This document shows, in pieces, positions 7,348 through 15,844 of a stretch of DNA of 64,000 nucleotides. Below the pieces are notes generated by a model that was not told the origin of the DNA, made no database searches, and saw only the letters and a program-made list of their open reading frames with translations. The stretch is from Panacagrimonas sp046594215 (GTDB lineage Bacteria > Pseudomonadota > Gammaproteobacteria > Nevskiales > Nevskiaceae): NCBI GenBank assembly GCA_046594215.1, contig JBKJPX010000007.1:124001-188000 (forward strand), given 5' to 3'. The translations under genes were made by a program, and so were the position numbers. The first letter of the stretch is position 1. Each line of letters begins with the position of its first letter.

Positions 7348-9165
7348 ATGTGCGGCATCGCCGGCATGGTGCTGCGCCGCGGGCGCGTCGCGGAGGGCGA
7401 CCTCGCCCGCATGGCGGCCACGCTCGCGCACCGTGGGCCCGAGGACACCGGGCACTACGTCTCGGAAACCTTCGGCATCGCGCACACGCGCCTGGCGATC
7501 ATCGACCTCGCGGGCGGACACCAGCCGATCTTCGACGCCGAAAAACGTTACGCGCTGGTCTGCAACGGGGAGATCTACAACTACGTCGAACTGCGCACCG
7601 AACTCGAGGCGCTGGGTGCAAAACCGCAGAGTCATTCGGACAGCGAGGTGGCGCTGCACGGCTGGGCGCACTGGGGTCATGAATCGCTGAAACGCCTGAA
7701 CGGCATGTATGCGTTCGCGCTCTTCGACCACGGGCAGCGCGAACTCTGGCTCGTGCGCGACCGCCTGGGCATCAAGCCGCTGTACTACGCGCGGCTGCAG
7801 GATCGGCTGCTGTTCGCCTCCGAACTCAAGGCGCTGCTGCCGGCGATGCCGTCGACGCCCGGTATCGATCCGGCCGCGCTCGCGCAGTTCTTCCAGAACC
7901 AGGCCTCGAGCGGGCGCGAGACGATCTTCCGCGGCATCGAGCGCGTTCTGCCGGGCGAGGCGCTGCGCATCGACGCGGATCTCAACATCGAGCACGTCCG
8001 CTACTGGCGCGCGACCGACGTGGCGCCTCGCGCGCTCACGCACGAGCAGGCCGTGGAGGAGTGGGAGCCGTTGTTCGCGCAGGTGATGCGCGAGCACATG
8101 CGCGCCGACGTGCCCTACGGCGTGTTCCTCTCGGGCGGCGTGGATTCGGCCGTTCTGCTTGCCCAGCTCAAGCGCCTGCACTCGCAGCCGGTGCGCACGT
8201 ATTCCATCGGCTGGTCGGATGCGAAGCAGACGGACGAACTCGACGGCGCGCAGCGCATCGCGCAGCTGCTCGGCTCCGATCATCAAGCGATCCGCCTGTC
8301 CTCGCAGCAGGTGTTCCGCCGACTGCCGCGCTGCGTGTGGGCGGCCGACGACCTGATGCGCGACTACGCCTGTCTGCCCACCCTGGCGCTCGCCGAGGCC
8401 GCGGGTCGCGAGTTGAAGGTCGTGTTCAGCGGCGAGGGCGGTGACGAGGCTTTTGCCGGCTACGGGCGATACCGGCCCGCGTGGGTCGAGCGCAGCTTCA
8501 AGTCCTTGCGCTATCCCGGCAGCGGCGGGTTTCGCGCGCGCGGTGAACTCGATGCGAGTTGGGCGCAGCGCCTCTTCCAGCCGGTGTTGCGCGACGCGCT
8601 CGAGCAGCACCGCGCGCCCTTCGTGCGCGCCTGGGCAGAGACGCCTTCGAACTGGAGCGACCTGCAACGCCGCCAGTACGTGGATATCACGACGAACCTG
8701 CCCGACGACCTGCTCGTGAAGGCCGATCGCATGCTGATGGCCTTCGGCGTCGAGGGCCGCGTGCCCTTCCTCGACCACCGCGTGGTCGAATTTGGGCTGT
8801 CGCTGCCGGATGGGCTCAAGGTACGCAAGGACTCGGGCAAGGTCTTCCTCAAGCGCTGGGCCGAGGGCCTCCTTCCGGCCGATCATCTCTGGCGGCACAA
8901 GGCCGGTTTCCACGTGCCGGTGGGCGAGTGGCTGCGCGGGGATTTCCTGGCCGCACTCGCGCAGAAGCTGCCGCGCAACGCCGCGATCCTCGAGTGGTGC
9001 CGGGCCGAGGCCGTGACCGCGTTGCTCGCGCGACAGGCCGCGAAGCACGACGTGACGCGCGAGGTCTGGAGCCTGATGCAGTTCGCGATCTGGCACCGGC
9101 TGTTCGTCGAGAACGTTGGCCAGGGTGTTCCCGGCGCCGAAGAGGATCCGCTCGCATGGCTGTGA
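7348..9165 (+). CDS. asnB: Glutamine-dependent amidotransferase, asparagine synthase B type
   Basis: A 605-residue two-domain protein. Cys2 in MCGIAGM is the glutaminase nucleophile, followed by RLAIIDL, CNGEIYNY and the type 2 amidotransferase fold to about residue 200. The synthetase half carries the PP-loop SGGVDS (262-267) and GEGGDEAFAGYGRY. Family members hydrolyse glutamine and use ATP to amidate aspartate. Relatives inside polysaccharide loci are thought to amidate sugar acids or act on other carboxylates. The stop overlaps the next glycosyltransferase start by ten bases, so a locus-specific role is plausible. Free asparagine synthesis cannot be ruled out. Confidence 0.92.
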   Translation: MCGIAGMVLRRGRVAEGDLARMAATLAHRGPEDTGHYVSETFGIAHTRLAIIDLAGGHQPIFDAEKRYALVCNGEIYNYVELRTELEALGAKPQSHSDSEVALHGWAHWGHESLKRLNGMYAFALFDHGQRELWLVRDRLGIKPLYYARLQDRLLFASELKALLPAMPSTPGIDPAALAQFFQNQASSGRETIFRGIERVLPGEALRIDADLNIEHVRYWRATDVAPRALTHEQAVEEWEPLFAQVMREHMRADVPYGVFLSGGVDSAVLLAQLKRLHSQPVRTYSIGWSDAKQTDELDGAQRIAQLLGSDHQAIRLSSQQVFRRLPRCVWAADDLMRDYACLPTLALAEAAGRELKVVFSGEGGDEAFAGYGRYRPAWVERSFKSLRYPGSGGFRARGELDASWAQRLFQPVLRDALEQHRAPFVRAWAETPSNWSDLQRRQYVDITTNLPDDLLVKADRMLMAFGVEGRVPFLDHRVVEFGLSLPDGLKVRKDSGKVFLKRWAEGLLPADHLWRHKAGFHVPVGEWLRGDFLAALAQKLPRNAAILEWCRAEAVTALLARQAAKHDVTREVWSLMQFAIWHRLFVENVGQGVPGAEEDPLAWL

Positions 9166-10298
9166 AGGCCAGCGCCACGCCGCGTGTCGCCTTCTTCCTG
9201 GCGACCTCGGGCCACAGCGGCGTCGATCGCCTGATGCGCAATCTCATCCCGGCCGTCGCGCGCCGCGGCTACGCAGTCGACCAGCTCAAGGTTCGTCGCC
9301 ACGGTCCGGACCTGGGCGATGCGCCCGGCGTGCGCATCGTCGATCTGGGCAGCGCGCATGTGTATTCGAGCCTGCCCGCCGTGATCGGCTATCTGCGGCG
9401 CGAGCGCCCGGTCGTACTGCTTTCGGACAAGGACAAGGTCAACCGCAGCAGCGTCATCGCGCGGGCGCTGTCGGGTGCGCCGACCGAGCTCGTGCTGCGA
9501 TCGGGTACGACGATCTCGGTGGACCTGTCGCATCGCGGCGCGCTGGACCGGTGGATGCAACGCAACTCGATGCGCTGGCTGTATCGCAAGGCGCGCGCGG
9601 TGGTGGTGCCCAGCCACGCCGCGGCCGACGATCTGGTGGCCTACACCGGACTGCCTGCGTCGCTGGTGCAGGCGCTGCCCAGCCCGGTCGTGCCGGCCGC
9701 CTTGCTCGAACGCGAGGTGCCGCGTCCGGATCATCCCTGGCTCGAGCCGGGTCAGCCCCCGGTGATTCTCGGCGTGGGCGAGCTGTCGCCGCGCAAGGAT
9801 TTCGCGACCCTGCTGCGCGCGTTCGCGAAGCTGCGTGGCCAGGGGCTGGCGTGCCGCCTGATGATCCTGGGCCGCGGCAGTCAGCGCGACGCCTTGCTGG
9901 CCGAGGCCGCAGCGCTGGGCGTGGCCGAGGACGTCGCGCTGCCGGGATTCAGTTCGGAGGTCTTCGCGTACATGACCCATGCGAGTGCGTTCGTGCTGTG
10001 CTCGCGCTGGGAAGGTATGCCGGTAGTGCTGATCGAAGCGCTGGGCTGCGGCACGCCGGTGATCGCCACGGACTGCCCGGGCGGTTCGCGCGAGCTGCTG
10101 CAGGACGGCGCGCTCGGGCCCTTGCTGCCGATGGGCGACGTCGACGGGCTCGCCGACGCGCTGCACACGCTGCTCGCGCAGCCCAAGCAGTCCGAGCGCA
10201 ATCGCGCGGCCGCGCGACGCTACGAGATCGAGGGCGCGACCACCGGATACCTGCGTGCGATGGGCCTGCCGCCCACCGCGGCGGAGTTCCTTCGATGA
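9156..10298 (+). CDS. Glycosyltransferase family 4
   Basis: A 380-residue GT-B enzyme starting at ATG 9156, inside the last ten bases of asnB. The N-terminal half begins RVAFFLATSGHSGVDRLM. The C-terminal half shows ILGVGELSPRKDFATLLRAF, LMILGRGSQ, and LCSRWEGMPVVLIEALGCG with the conserved E-x7-E residues. It is a paralogue of the products at 765 and 10295, sharing the HPWxxPGQPPV segment with the first. Its stop overlaps the next start as ATGA (10295-10298). An acceptor cannot be predicted; the role is glycan assembly at the inner face of the cytoplasmic membrane. Confidence 0.9.
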   Translation: MAVKASATPRVAFFLATSGHSGVDRLMRNLIPAVARRGYAVDQLKVRRHGPDLGDAPGVRIVDLGSAHVYSSLPAVIGYLRRERPVVLLSDKDKVNRSSVIARALSGAPTELVLRSGTTISVDLSHRGALDRWMQRNSMRWLYRKARAVVVPSHAAADDLVAYTGLPASLVQALPSPVVPAALLEREVPRPDHPWLEPGQPPVILGVGELSPRKDFATLLRAFAKLRGQGLACRLMILGRGSQRDALLAEAAALGVAEDVALPGFSSEVFAYMTHASAFVLCSRWEGMPVVLIEALGCGTPVIATDCPGGSRELLQDGALGPLLPMGDVDGLADALHTLLAQPKQSERNRAAARRYEIEGATTGYLRAMGLPPTAAEFLR

Positions 10299-11410
10299 GC
10301 GAGCCGAGGAAGCGCCTGGGCGTGATGATCTCGTTCTCGGGCGACGGCGGGGTCGAGCGTATGGTCACCAACCTGTGCGCCGAGTTCGCGCAGCACGTCC
10401 ACGTCGACCTGCTCGCGCTCAAGCTCGACGGCGGCCATGCCGCGCGCATCCCGCGCAGCGTGAACCTCATGCGCCTGGGCGCGCGCCACGCCTGGACCAG
10501 CGTCGACGAGGTTGCGCGCTACCTGCGCGAGGACAAGCCCGATGCGCTGCTGGTGGCCAAGGACCGCGCGGGACGAGCGGCACTCGCCGCCCGGCGCAAG
10601 GCCGGCACGACGACGCCGATCTATATCCGCCTCGGCACCAACCTGTCGGCGGCGCTGGAACGCAAGGACCCCTTCAGCCGCTGGCTGCGCACCGCGCCGA
10701 TGCGCCGCCGCTACCCCGAGGTCGACGGCGTGATCGCGGTGTCCGAGGGCGTGCGCCTGGACACGGTGCACGTCACGGGCATCCCGGCGGAGCGCGTGCA
10801 CGTGATCCGCAATCCCGTGATCACACCGCGGCTCGCCGAGCAGGCCGCGGAACCCGCACCGCACGACTGGCTCGTCGACAAGTCGCTGCCGGTGATCATC
10901 GGCATGGGTCGCCTGACGCGGCAGAAGGGATTCGAGACCCTGCTGCGCGCGTTCGCGGACATCCAGTCCGAGATTCCCTCGCGCCTGGTGATCCTGGGCG
11001 AGGGCCCGCGGCCCGGAGACCGCGAACGCCTCGAGAATCTCGCGCAGAAACTCGGGATCGAAGGGCGCCTGCTGCTGCCGGGCTTCCAGAAGAATCCCTA
11101 CGCCTGGCTCGCGCGCTCGGACCTGTTCGTGCTGTCGTCCGCCTGGGAGGGCTCGCCCAACGCGCTCACCGAGGCCCTCGCGCTGGGCATCCCGAGCGTG
11201 TCGACCGACTGCCCGAGCGGGCCCTCGGAAATCCTCGCGGCCGGCAGCTTCGGACCGCTGGTGCCGGTGGGCGATCATTCGGCGATGTCGGGCGCGATGC
11301 TTGCGACGCTGCGAGCGCCGCTGCCGGCAGATCGACTTCGCTCCGCGGTAGCGGAGTATCGTTCCGACCTCAGCGCTCAGCGCTACCTGCAGCTGATGAA
11401 GCTCCTCTAG
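10295..11410 (+). CDS. Glycosyltransferase family 4
   Basis: A 371-residue GT-B enzyme, translationally coupled to the preceding gene by ATGA. The start ATG 10295 gives an N-terminus MSEPRKRLGVMISFSGDGGV, where a Gly-rich acceptor-side loop is expected. The donor half has IIGMGRLTRQKGFETLLRAF, LVILGEGPRPGD, and LSSAWEGSPNALTEALALG. It is closest by eye to the enzyme at 765 (shared EGSPNAL-EALA and VSTDCP-GP segments). A short 28-base gap separates it from the next GT4, so asnB through 12521 looks like one operon. Confidence 0.9.
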   Translation: MSEPRKRLGVMISFSGDGGVERMVTNLCAEFAQHVHVDLLALKLDGGHAARIPRSVNLMRLGARHAWTSVDEVARYLREDKPDALLVAKDRAGRAALAARRKAGTTTPIYIRLGTNLSAALERKDPFSRWLRTAPMRRRYPEVDGVIAVSEGVRLDTVHVTGIPAERVHVIRNPVITPRLAEQAAEPAPHDWLVDKSLPVIIGMGRLTRQKGFETLLRAFADIQSEIPSRLVILGEGPRPGDRERLENLAQKLGIEGRLLLPGFQKNPYAWLARSDLFVLSSAWEGSPNALTEALALGIPSVSTDCPSGPSEILAAGSFGPLVPVGDHSAMSGAMLATLRAPLPADRLRSAVAEYRSDLSAQRYLQLMKLL

Positions 11411-11438
11411 ACCAGACGACGGCCACCGAACAGATCCG

Positions 11439-12521
11439 ATGTCCGCTCCCATCCGCAGCCTGCAGGTGATCGCCAGTCCGCGCATGGGAGGGGCCGAGAG
11501 CACCTTCCTGCGACTGGCGGGCGCGCTCGACGCCGCGGGCCACCCGGTACTGGCGGGCGTGCGCCGCGGCGCGGAGATCCAGCGTCACCTCGTCGACCGC
11601 ATCGCCTTCGAGGTCTTCTCGATGCGTAACTATGTCGACCTCGGCTCGATGGTGCAGATCCGCCAGGCGGCGGAGCGGCACGGCGCGCAGATCGTCCAGT
11701 CCTGGGCCTCGCGCGCGAGCTGGCTGACGCGCGCGCCCGAAGGTGCGGTACACGTCGCCCGCCTCGGCGGCTACTACAAGCTGCGCTACTTCCGTCACGC
11801 GGATGCCTGGATCGTGAACACGCGCCGCATGCGCGAGTGGATGGTCGGCAAGGGCTTCCCGGCCGATCGCGTGGAGTGGATCCAGAATTTCGTGCCGCCG
11901 CTGGCTCCGGGCACGGTGCCGGCCATTACGCGCGAACAGATCGGCGTGCCGCCCGAGGCCCTGATCGTGGTGGGCGTCGGCCGCTTCGTAGAGAAGAAGG
12001 GCTTCAAGGACCTGATCGCCGCGTTCGGCCGGCTGCCCACGCACATCGGCGAGCGTCCCCTGCACCTGATCCTGATCGGCGACGGCGTGCTGCTCGAGGT
12101 GCTGCGTTCGGCCGCGGCGCCGCTGGGCTCGCGCGTGAGCTTCACCGGCTGGCTCGACCACCCGCTGCCCCTGCTGGCGATGGCCGATGTCTTCGTCTGC
12201 CCCTCGCGCGTCGAGCCGCTGGGCAACGTCGTGCTCGAGGCCTGGAGCCAGGGTGTGCCGGTGGTCTGCACCGAGACCGACGGCGGGACCGAGCTGATCA
12301 AGAGCGGCGACACCGGCCTGCTGACACCCGCGCAGGATGTGCCGCGCCTCGCGCACGCGATCGAGCGCGTGCTGCGCGAACCAGCGCTGCGGGCCGAGCT
12401 CGCAGGTCATGGCCTGAATCATTTCCGCCATCGCTACAGCGAGCAGAAGACCCTGGACGCGACGCTCGATTTCTACCGACGGATGATCCGGCGTCTGGGC
12501 AAGAAGGGCTCGGTGCAGTAA
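11439..12521 (+). CDS. Glycosyltransferase family 4
   Basis: A 360-residue GT-B protein, last of the plus-strand transferase run. Motifs: LQVIASPRMGGAESTFLRLA at the acceptor side, then VGVGRFVEKKGFKDLIAAF, LILIGDG, and CPSRVEPLGNVVLEAWSQG with the catalytic/nucleotide-binding Glu pair. It diverges more from the other three GT4 enzymes upstream and is closer to the WaaG-like branch in pattern (MGGAE near the start). A core-LPS role is possible because the neighbouring minus-strand GT9 and downstream hldE are heptose-type functions, but this is inference. Confidence 0.9.
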   Translation: MSAPIRSLQVIASPRMGGAESTFLRLAGALDAAGHPVLAGVRRGAEIQRHLVDRIAFEVFSMRNYVDLGSMVQIRQAAERHGAQIVQSWASRASWLTRAPEGAVHVARLGGYYKLRYFRHADAWIVNTRRMREWMVGKGFPADRVEWIQNFVPPLAPGTVPAITREQIGVPPEALIVVGVGRFVEKKGFKDLIAAFGRLPTHIGERPLHLILIGDGVLLEVLRSAAAPLGSRVSFTGWLDHPLPLLAMADVFVCPSRVEPLGNVVLEAWSQGVPVVCTETDGGTELIKSGDTGLLTPAQDVPRLAHAIERVLREPALRAELAGHGLNHFRHRYSEQKTLDATLDFYRRMIRRLGKKGSVQ

Positions 12522-12540
12522 CGCGGTAACTTCGTGGCGC

Positions 12541-12599
12541 GGACGAAGTCGCCGGGGCTTTTCTCTTGTTCGTAAGGCGAGATCCCGGACGCCGTCCGG
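12541..12599. repeat. Intergenic palindromic repeat between convergent transferase genes
   Basis: The 79-base convergent gap contains GGACGAAGTC (12541-12550) and a perfect dyad, CCGGACG-C-CGTCCGG, at 12585-12599, abutting the stop of the minus-strand gene. The sequence belongs to the same family as the elements at 611-667 and 15751-15808. A short T-rich tract (TTTTCTCTTGTT) sits between, so it may help terminate the plus-strand transcript. Confidence 0.5.
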
Positions 12600-12600
12600 C

Positions 12601-13674
12601 TTACCCGAGCAACTCGTCGTACACGGCGAGGTTGCCGTCGACCATCGCCTTCACCGAGAACTCGCGCTCGATGCGCGTCCGGCCCTGCGTGCCGAGCTTG
12701 GCGCGCAGCGCGGGGTCCCCAACGAGTGCACTCAGGGCGGCGGCAAGGCCGGCGACGTCGCCCGGTTCGACCAGCACGCCGCTGACGCCGTCGGCGACGG
12801 CCTCCGGCATCCCGCCCGCGCGGCAGGCGATGATCGGCACGCCGGCCGCGGAGGCCTGCAGCAGCGAGATGCCAAGGCCTTCCATCAGGGCGGGATGGAC
12901 CAGAAGGTCGAGCGCGCCGACCCAGCGGTTCAGGTCCTTGCGAAAGCCGGCGAAGCGCACCGTATCGCCCAGGTCCGCCGCCTCGCGTCGCAGCGACTCG
13001 TCGAGCGGACCCTGGCCGAAGCAGATCACGCGCAGGCGCGCACGATCCGGCAAGGTCCGCAGCGCATCGAAGAGCACGCGGTGCCCCTTGCGTTCGATGA
13101 GCTGGGCGACGATGCCGATCACCAGCACGTCGGTCGGCAGGCCGAATTCGGCGAGCAACGTCGCGCGTGGCTCGGGCTGTTGCCAGGGTTTGGGATCCAG
13201 GCTCGAACGCACGACGCGCAGCTTGCTCGCGGGTACCCCCTCGGCGGCGAGCACCTCGGCGATGCCTTGCGAGATCGCGATCACGCGATCGTGCAGCCGG
13301 TACTTGCACGCCACCCAGCTGCGCGACTCGGGGTTGTCCACGCGCCTCGACAGCACCACCGGCTTGTCCGCGAGCCGGGCGCCGATCGCGCCGAGCACGT
13401 CGGCGCCGCGGCGCGAGTGCAGGTGCACGAGGTCGGGTTGGTGCTGGCGCAGGATACGGCGCACGCGGAACACGAACCCGAGGTCCGCATCGCCGCCGCA
13501 GGGCACGTCCAGGACTTTCACCGCGGAACCCGCGAAGTGCTGGCCGATGGCCGCGCCCGGCGGGCAGGCGAGCAGGTTTTGCACGCCACGGTCGGTCAGG
13601 CCTCGGAGCAGGAACGCGACCTGTTGCGCCCCGCCGTAGAGGTGCAGGCCGGTCTCGACGTGCAGGATCTTCAC
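12601..13674 (-). CDS. Glycosyltransferase family 4
   Basis: A 357-residue GT-B enzyme: MKILHVETGLHLYGGAQQVA with the GGAQ acceptor loop, HLHSRRGADVLG, GIVAQLIERKGHRVLFDAL, ICFGQGPL and HPALMEGLGISLLQASAAG. The order and GGA-Q/E motif are those of LPS core transferases of the GT4 family. Its start overlaps the stop of the upstream GT9 gene as ATGA (13671-13674), so the two are coupled. Together with a GT9 heptosyltransferase-like enzyme, it may act on the LPS inner core. The donor is not predictable. Confidence 0.9.
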   Translation of the reverse strand: MKILHVETGLHLYGGAQQVAFLLRGLTDRGVQNLLACPPGAAIGQHFAGSAVKVLDVPCGGDADLGFVFRVRRILRQHQPDLVHLHSRRGADVLGAIGARLADKPVVLSRRVDNPESRSWVACKYRLHDRVIAISQGIAEVLAAEGVPASKLRVVRSSLDPKPWQQPEPRATLLAEFGLPTDVLVIGIVAQLIERKGHRVLFDALRTLPDRARLRVICFGQGPLDESLRREAADLGDTVRFAGFRKDLNRWVGALDLLVHPALMEGLGISLLQASAAGVPIIACRAGGMPEAVADGVSGVLVEPGDVAGLAAALSALVGDPALRAKLGTQGRTRIEREFSVKAMVDGNLAVYDELLG

Positions 13675-14705
13675 GCCGTTTCCAGCATCAGCTTCCGGGC
13701 CTCGGCGGCGACCCCTTCAGGCTTGAGGTCGCGCATGCACATGAACACGCCACCGCAGGTCGGGTTTCGTTTGCAAGGCGCGCAGGGCAGGGCGTGGTAG
13801 AGCACCTTGAGCGGCGACTCGGCCCCGCCCGTGTACGGACACGTCGATCCGAACAGCGCGATCGTGGGCCGTCGCACCGCGCTGCCGATGTGCGTCAGCC
13901 CGGTGTCCACACCGATCACGAGGCCCGCCCGTTCGAGCACCGCGGACAGGTCCGACACCCGCGTGGCGCCGACGAGGTCCACGGTGTTGTCCGGCATGGC
14001 GGCGAGGATGCGTTGCGCGGAGGCGCGGTCGGCAGGGCCGCCGAGTACCGCGAACGGCCCCAGGCCCATGTCGCGAAGGCGGTGTGCCAGTTCGCCCCAG
14101 TAAGGTTCGATCCAGTGCTTCTGGGGCCGCGTGGTGAACGGACAGAACGCGATGAATCCGGGCTCCAGCCGCGTTCCTTTCAGGATGTCGTCGGCGCGCT
14201 CACGTCCCTGCGGGGAGGGCAGCAGGAGCGGCGCTCCCGGATCGGGGCCGCCGGTGAGATGCCGCGACAGGTGCCGATATTCGCGGCCGATCGTCCGGGC
14301 TTCGCCCTCCTTCCCGATCAGCTCGTGCATCAGGAAAGCGCCCGGCTCCTTGGACGCGAAGCCGTAGCGGCGCCGCGCGTTCACCAGCCGTGAGAGCACG
14401 CGTGTCTTGAACAGGCCCTGGGCGTCGATGACCCAGTCGAACTTCGGTTCCCTGGCCAGAACCCGCCGCGTCTCGCGCAGCCCGGCCCAGCTTTCCAAGC
14501 CGGTCGACGGCATACGAATGATCTCGTCGAGACGTGAGTCGCCCTCGAGGACGCCGGCGAAGCCAGGCCGGGCCAGCCAGGCGATGTAGGCCAGCGGATA
14601 GGCGCGTCGCAGGCCTTCGAGCAGCGAGGTGCAGAAGACCATGTCGCCCAGCGCGGAAATACGCACGATAAGAATGCGCCGAGGCGGCTGGGGGCGGTCG
14701 ATCAT
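13671..14705 (-). CDS. Glycosyltransferase family 9, ADP-heptose:LPS heptosyltransferase-like
   Basis: A 344-residue protein with GT9 landmarks: RRILIVRISALGDMVFCTSLL at the N-terminus, WVIDAQGLFKTRVLSRL, FCPFTTRPQKHWIEPYW in the donor half, and VIGVDTGLTHIGSAVRRPTIALFG, where the D-x-G-x-x-H motif is characteristic. Characterised members add L-glycero-D-manno-heptose from ADP-heptose to the LPS core at the inner membrane. The ADP-heptose enzyme HldE is encoded at 15845, consistent with that substrate. A C-terminal Cys-rich stretch (CAPCKRNPTCGG) is also seen in some WaaC/F relatives. It could be WaaC, WaaF or another core transferase; I do not assign a symbol. Confidence 0.9.
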   Translation of the reverse strand: MIDRPQPPRRILIVRISALGDMVFCTSLLEGLRRAYPLAYIAWLARPGFAGVLEGDSRLDEIIRMPSTGLESWAGLRETRRVLAREPKFDWVIDAQGLFKTRVLSRLVNARRRYGFASKEPGAFLMHELIGKEGEARTIGREYRHLSRHLTGGPDPGAPLLLPSPQGRERADDILKGTRLEPGFIAFCPFTTRPQKHWIEPYWGELAHRLRDMGLGPFAVLGGPADRASAQRILAAMPDNTVDLVGATRVSDLSAVLERAGLVIGVDTGLTHIGSAVRRPTIALFGSTCPYTGGAESPLKVLYHALPCAPCKRNPTCGGVFMCMRDLKPEGVAAEARKLMLETA

Positions 14706-14710
14706 CGGCT

Positions 14711-14773
14711 TATAATAAGGTTCGCCCGCAGCGCTCGCGGGTTTTGCCCACCCGCCGAAGCCGGCGGGTTTTT
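14711..14773 (+). promoter_or_regulatory. ilvE leader: -10 element plus two terminator-like hairpins
   Basis: TATAAT lies at 14711-14716, with no good -35 upstream. Just beyond, CCCGC (14725-14729) pairs with GCGGG (14737-14741), followed by TTTT. Then CCCGCCG (14751-14757) pairs with CGGCGGG (14762-14768) around AAGC, followed by TTTTT (14769-14773), a textbook intrinsic terminator. The GCGGG arm could alternatively pair with CCCGC at 14751-14755, which would break the second hairpin. This may be an attenuator for ilvE or may define a short RNA of about 50 bases. No leader peptide start is seen. Confidence 0.5.
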
Positions 14774-14806
14774 GCTGGTCAACACGGCGACTAAGGAATT
14801 CCTGCG

Positions 14807-15730
14807 ATGACGACGATGGCCGACCGCGACGGCTGGATCTGGTACGACGGCGAGATGCGCCCCTGGCGCGACTGCACGACGCATGTCCTGACCTACACGC
14901 TCCACTACGGCGTCGGCTGCTTCGAGGGCGTGCGCGCTTACCAGACCCCGCACGGCACCGCGATCTTCCGCCTCGACGAACACACGAAGCGCCTGTTCAA
15001 TTCCGCGAAGATCCTCGGCATGAAGATGCCGTTCACGCCCGAGCAGCTCAACGAGGCGCAGCTCGAGGTGCTTCGTCGAAACAACCTCAAGGAAGCCTAC
15101 CTGCGTCCGATGGTGTTCTACGGCGCCGAGGGCATGGGCCTGCGCGCGGACAATCTCAAGACGCATGTCATCGTCGCCGCATGGACCTGGGGTTCGTACC
15201 TCGGCGCCGACAACATGGAGCGCGGTATCCGCGTGAAGACCAGTTCGTTCACGCGCGGCCATCCCAATTCGAACATGCACCGGGCCAAGGCCAACGGGCA
15301 GTACATCAATTCGATGCTCGCGCTCAACGAAGTGCTGCGCGAGGGCTACGACGAGGCCATCACGCTCGATACCCAGGGCTTCGTCGCCGAGGGCAGCGCC
15401 GAGAATATCTTCATCATCAACCGCGGCGAGCTGCACACGCCGGACCTGAGCGCCTGCCTCGACGGCATCACGCGCCGCACCGTCATCCAGCTGGCCGCTG
15501 ACATGGGGCTGAAGGTGTCGGAGCGGCGCATCTCCCGCGACGAGATGTACTGCTGCGACGAGGCTTTCTTCACGGGCACCGCGGCGGAGGTCACGCCGAT
15601 CCGCGAATTCGACAACCGTACCATCGGCAGTGGCGCACGCGGTCCGATCACCACGAAGCTGCAGGCCGACTACCTCGCGCTCGTGAAAGGCCAGTCTGAC
15701 AAACGCCCGGAATGGCTGTTCCACACCTGA
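14807..15730 (+). CDS. ilvE: Branched-chain amino acid aminotransferase
   Basis: A 307-residue fold-type IV PLP enzyme. Seen: GWIWYDGEMRPWRDC, LHYGVGCFEGVRAY, HRAKANGQYINSMLALNEVL with the Schiff-base Lys in the RAKANGQY segment, and EGSAENIFIINRGELHTP with CLDGITRRTVI. These match IlvE rather than D-alanine transaminase or aminodeoxychorismate lyase. It catalyses the last step of leucine, isoleucine and valine synthesis with glutamate as amino donor, in the cytosol. The start ATG 14807 follows TAAGGAATTCCTGCG, a usable ribosome site. The gene stands alone behind a hairpin-rich leader, suggesting transcriptional attenuation. Confidence 0.95.
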   Translation: MTTMADRDGWIWYDGEMRPWRDCTTHVLTYTLHYGVGCFEGVRAYQTPHGTAIFRLDEHTKRLFNSAKILGMKMPFTPEQLNEAQLEVLRRNNLKEAYLRPMVFYGAEGMGLRADNLKTHVIVAAWTWGSYLGADNMERGIRVKTSSFTRGHPNSNMHRAKANGQYINSMLALNEVLREGYDEAITLDTQGFVAEGSAENIFIINRGELHTPDLSACLDGITRRTVIQLAADMGLKVSERRISRDEMYCCDEAFFTGTAAEVTPIREFDNRTIGSGARGPITTKLQADYLALVKGQSDKRPEWLFHT

Positions 15731-15750
15731 GGTCTTTTCTGCAGCTTTAG

Positions 15751-15808
15751 CCCGGACGGAATCCGGGATCGCTCTCGCCGTCCAGAAACCTCCCGGCCTT
15801 CGTCCGGG
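15751..15808. repeat. Pair of CCCGGA/TCCGGG palindromic repeats
   Basis: The 114-base gap between ilvE and hldE holds two dyads. CCCGGA (15751-15756) pairs with TCCGGG (15762-15767), and CCCGG (15792-15796) with CCGGG (15804-15808). They share the core and orientation of the other intergenic elements at 611-667, 12541-12599 and 50064-50079. The arrangement of two inverted copies is typical of REP/BIME-like units. Confidence 0.55.
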
Positions 15809-15844
15809 CTGCGGTGTCGCGACTTCGGGGGTTAAGCTTTCGCC

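Noticed and set aside
7342..9096. A 584-residue open frame on the minus strand opposite asnB
   Set aside because: It is a codon-position shadow of asnB: low-complexity Arg/Ala/Leu/His product, no domain, no start signals. Similar shadows lie opposite other GC-rich genes.
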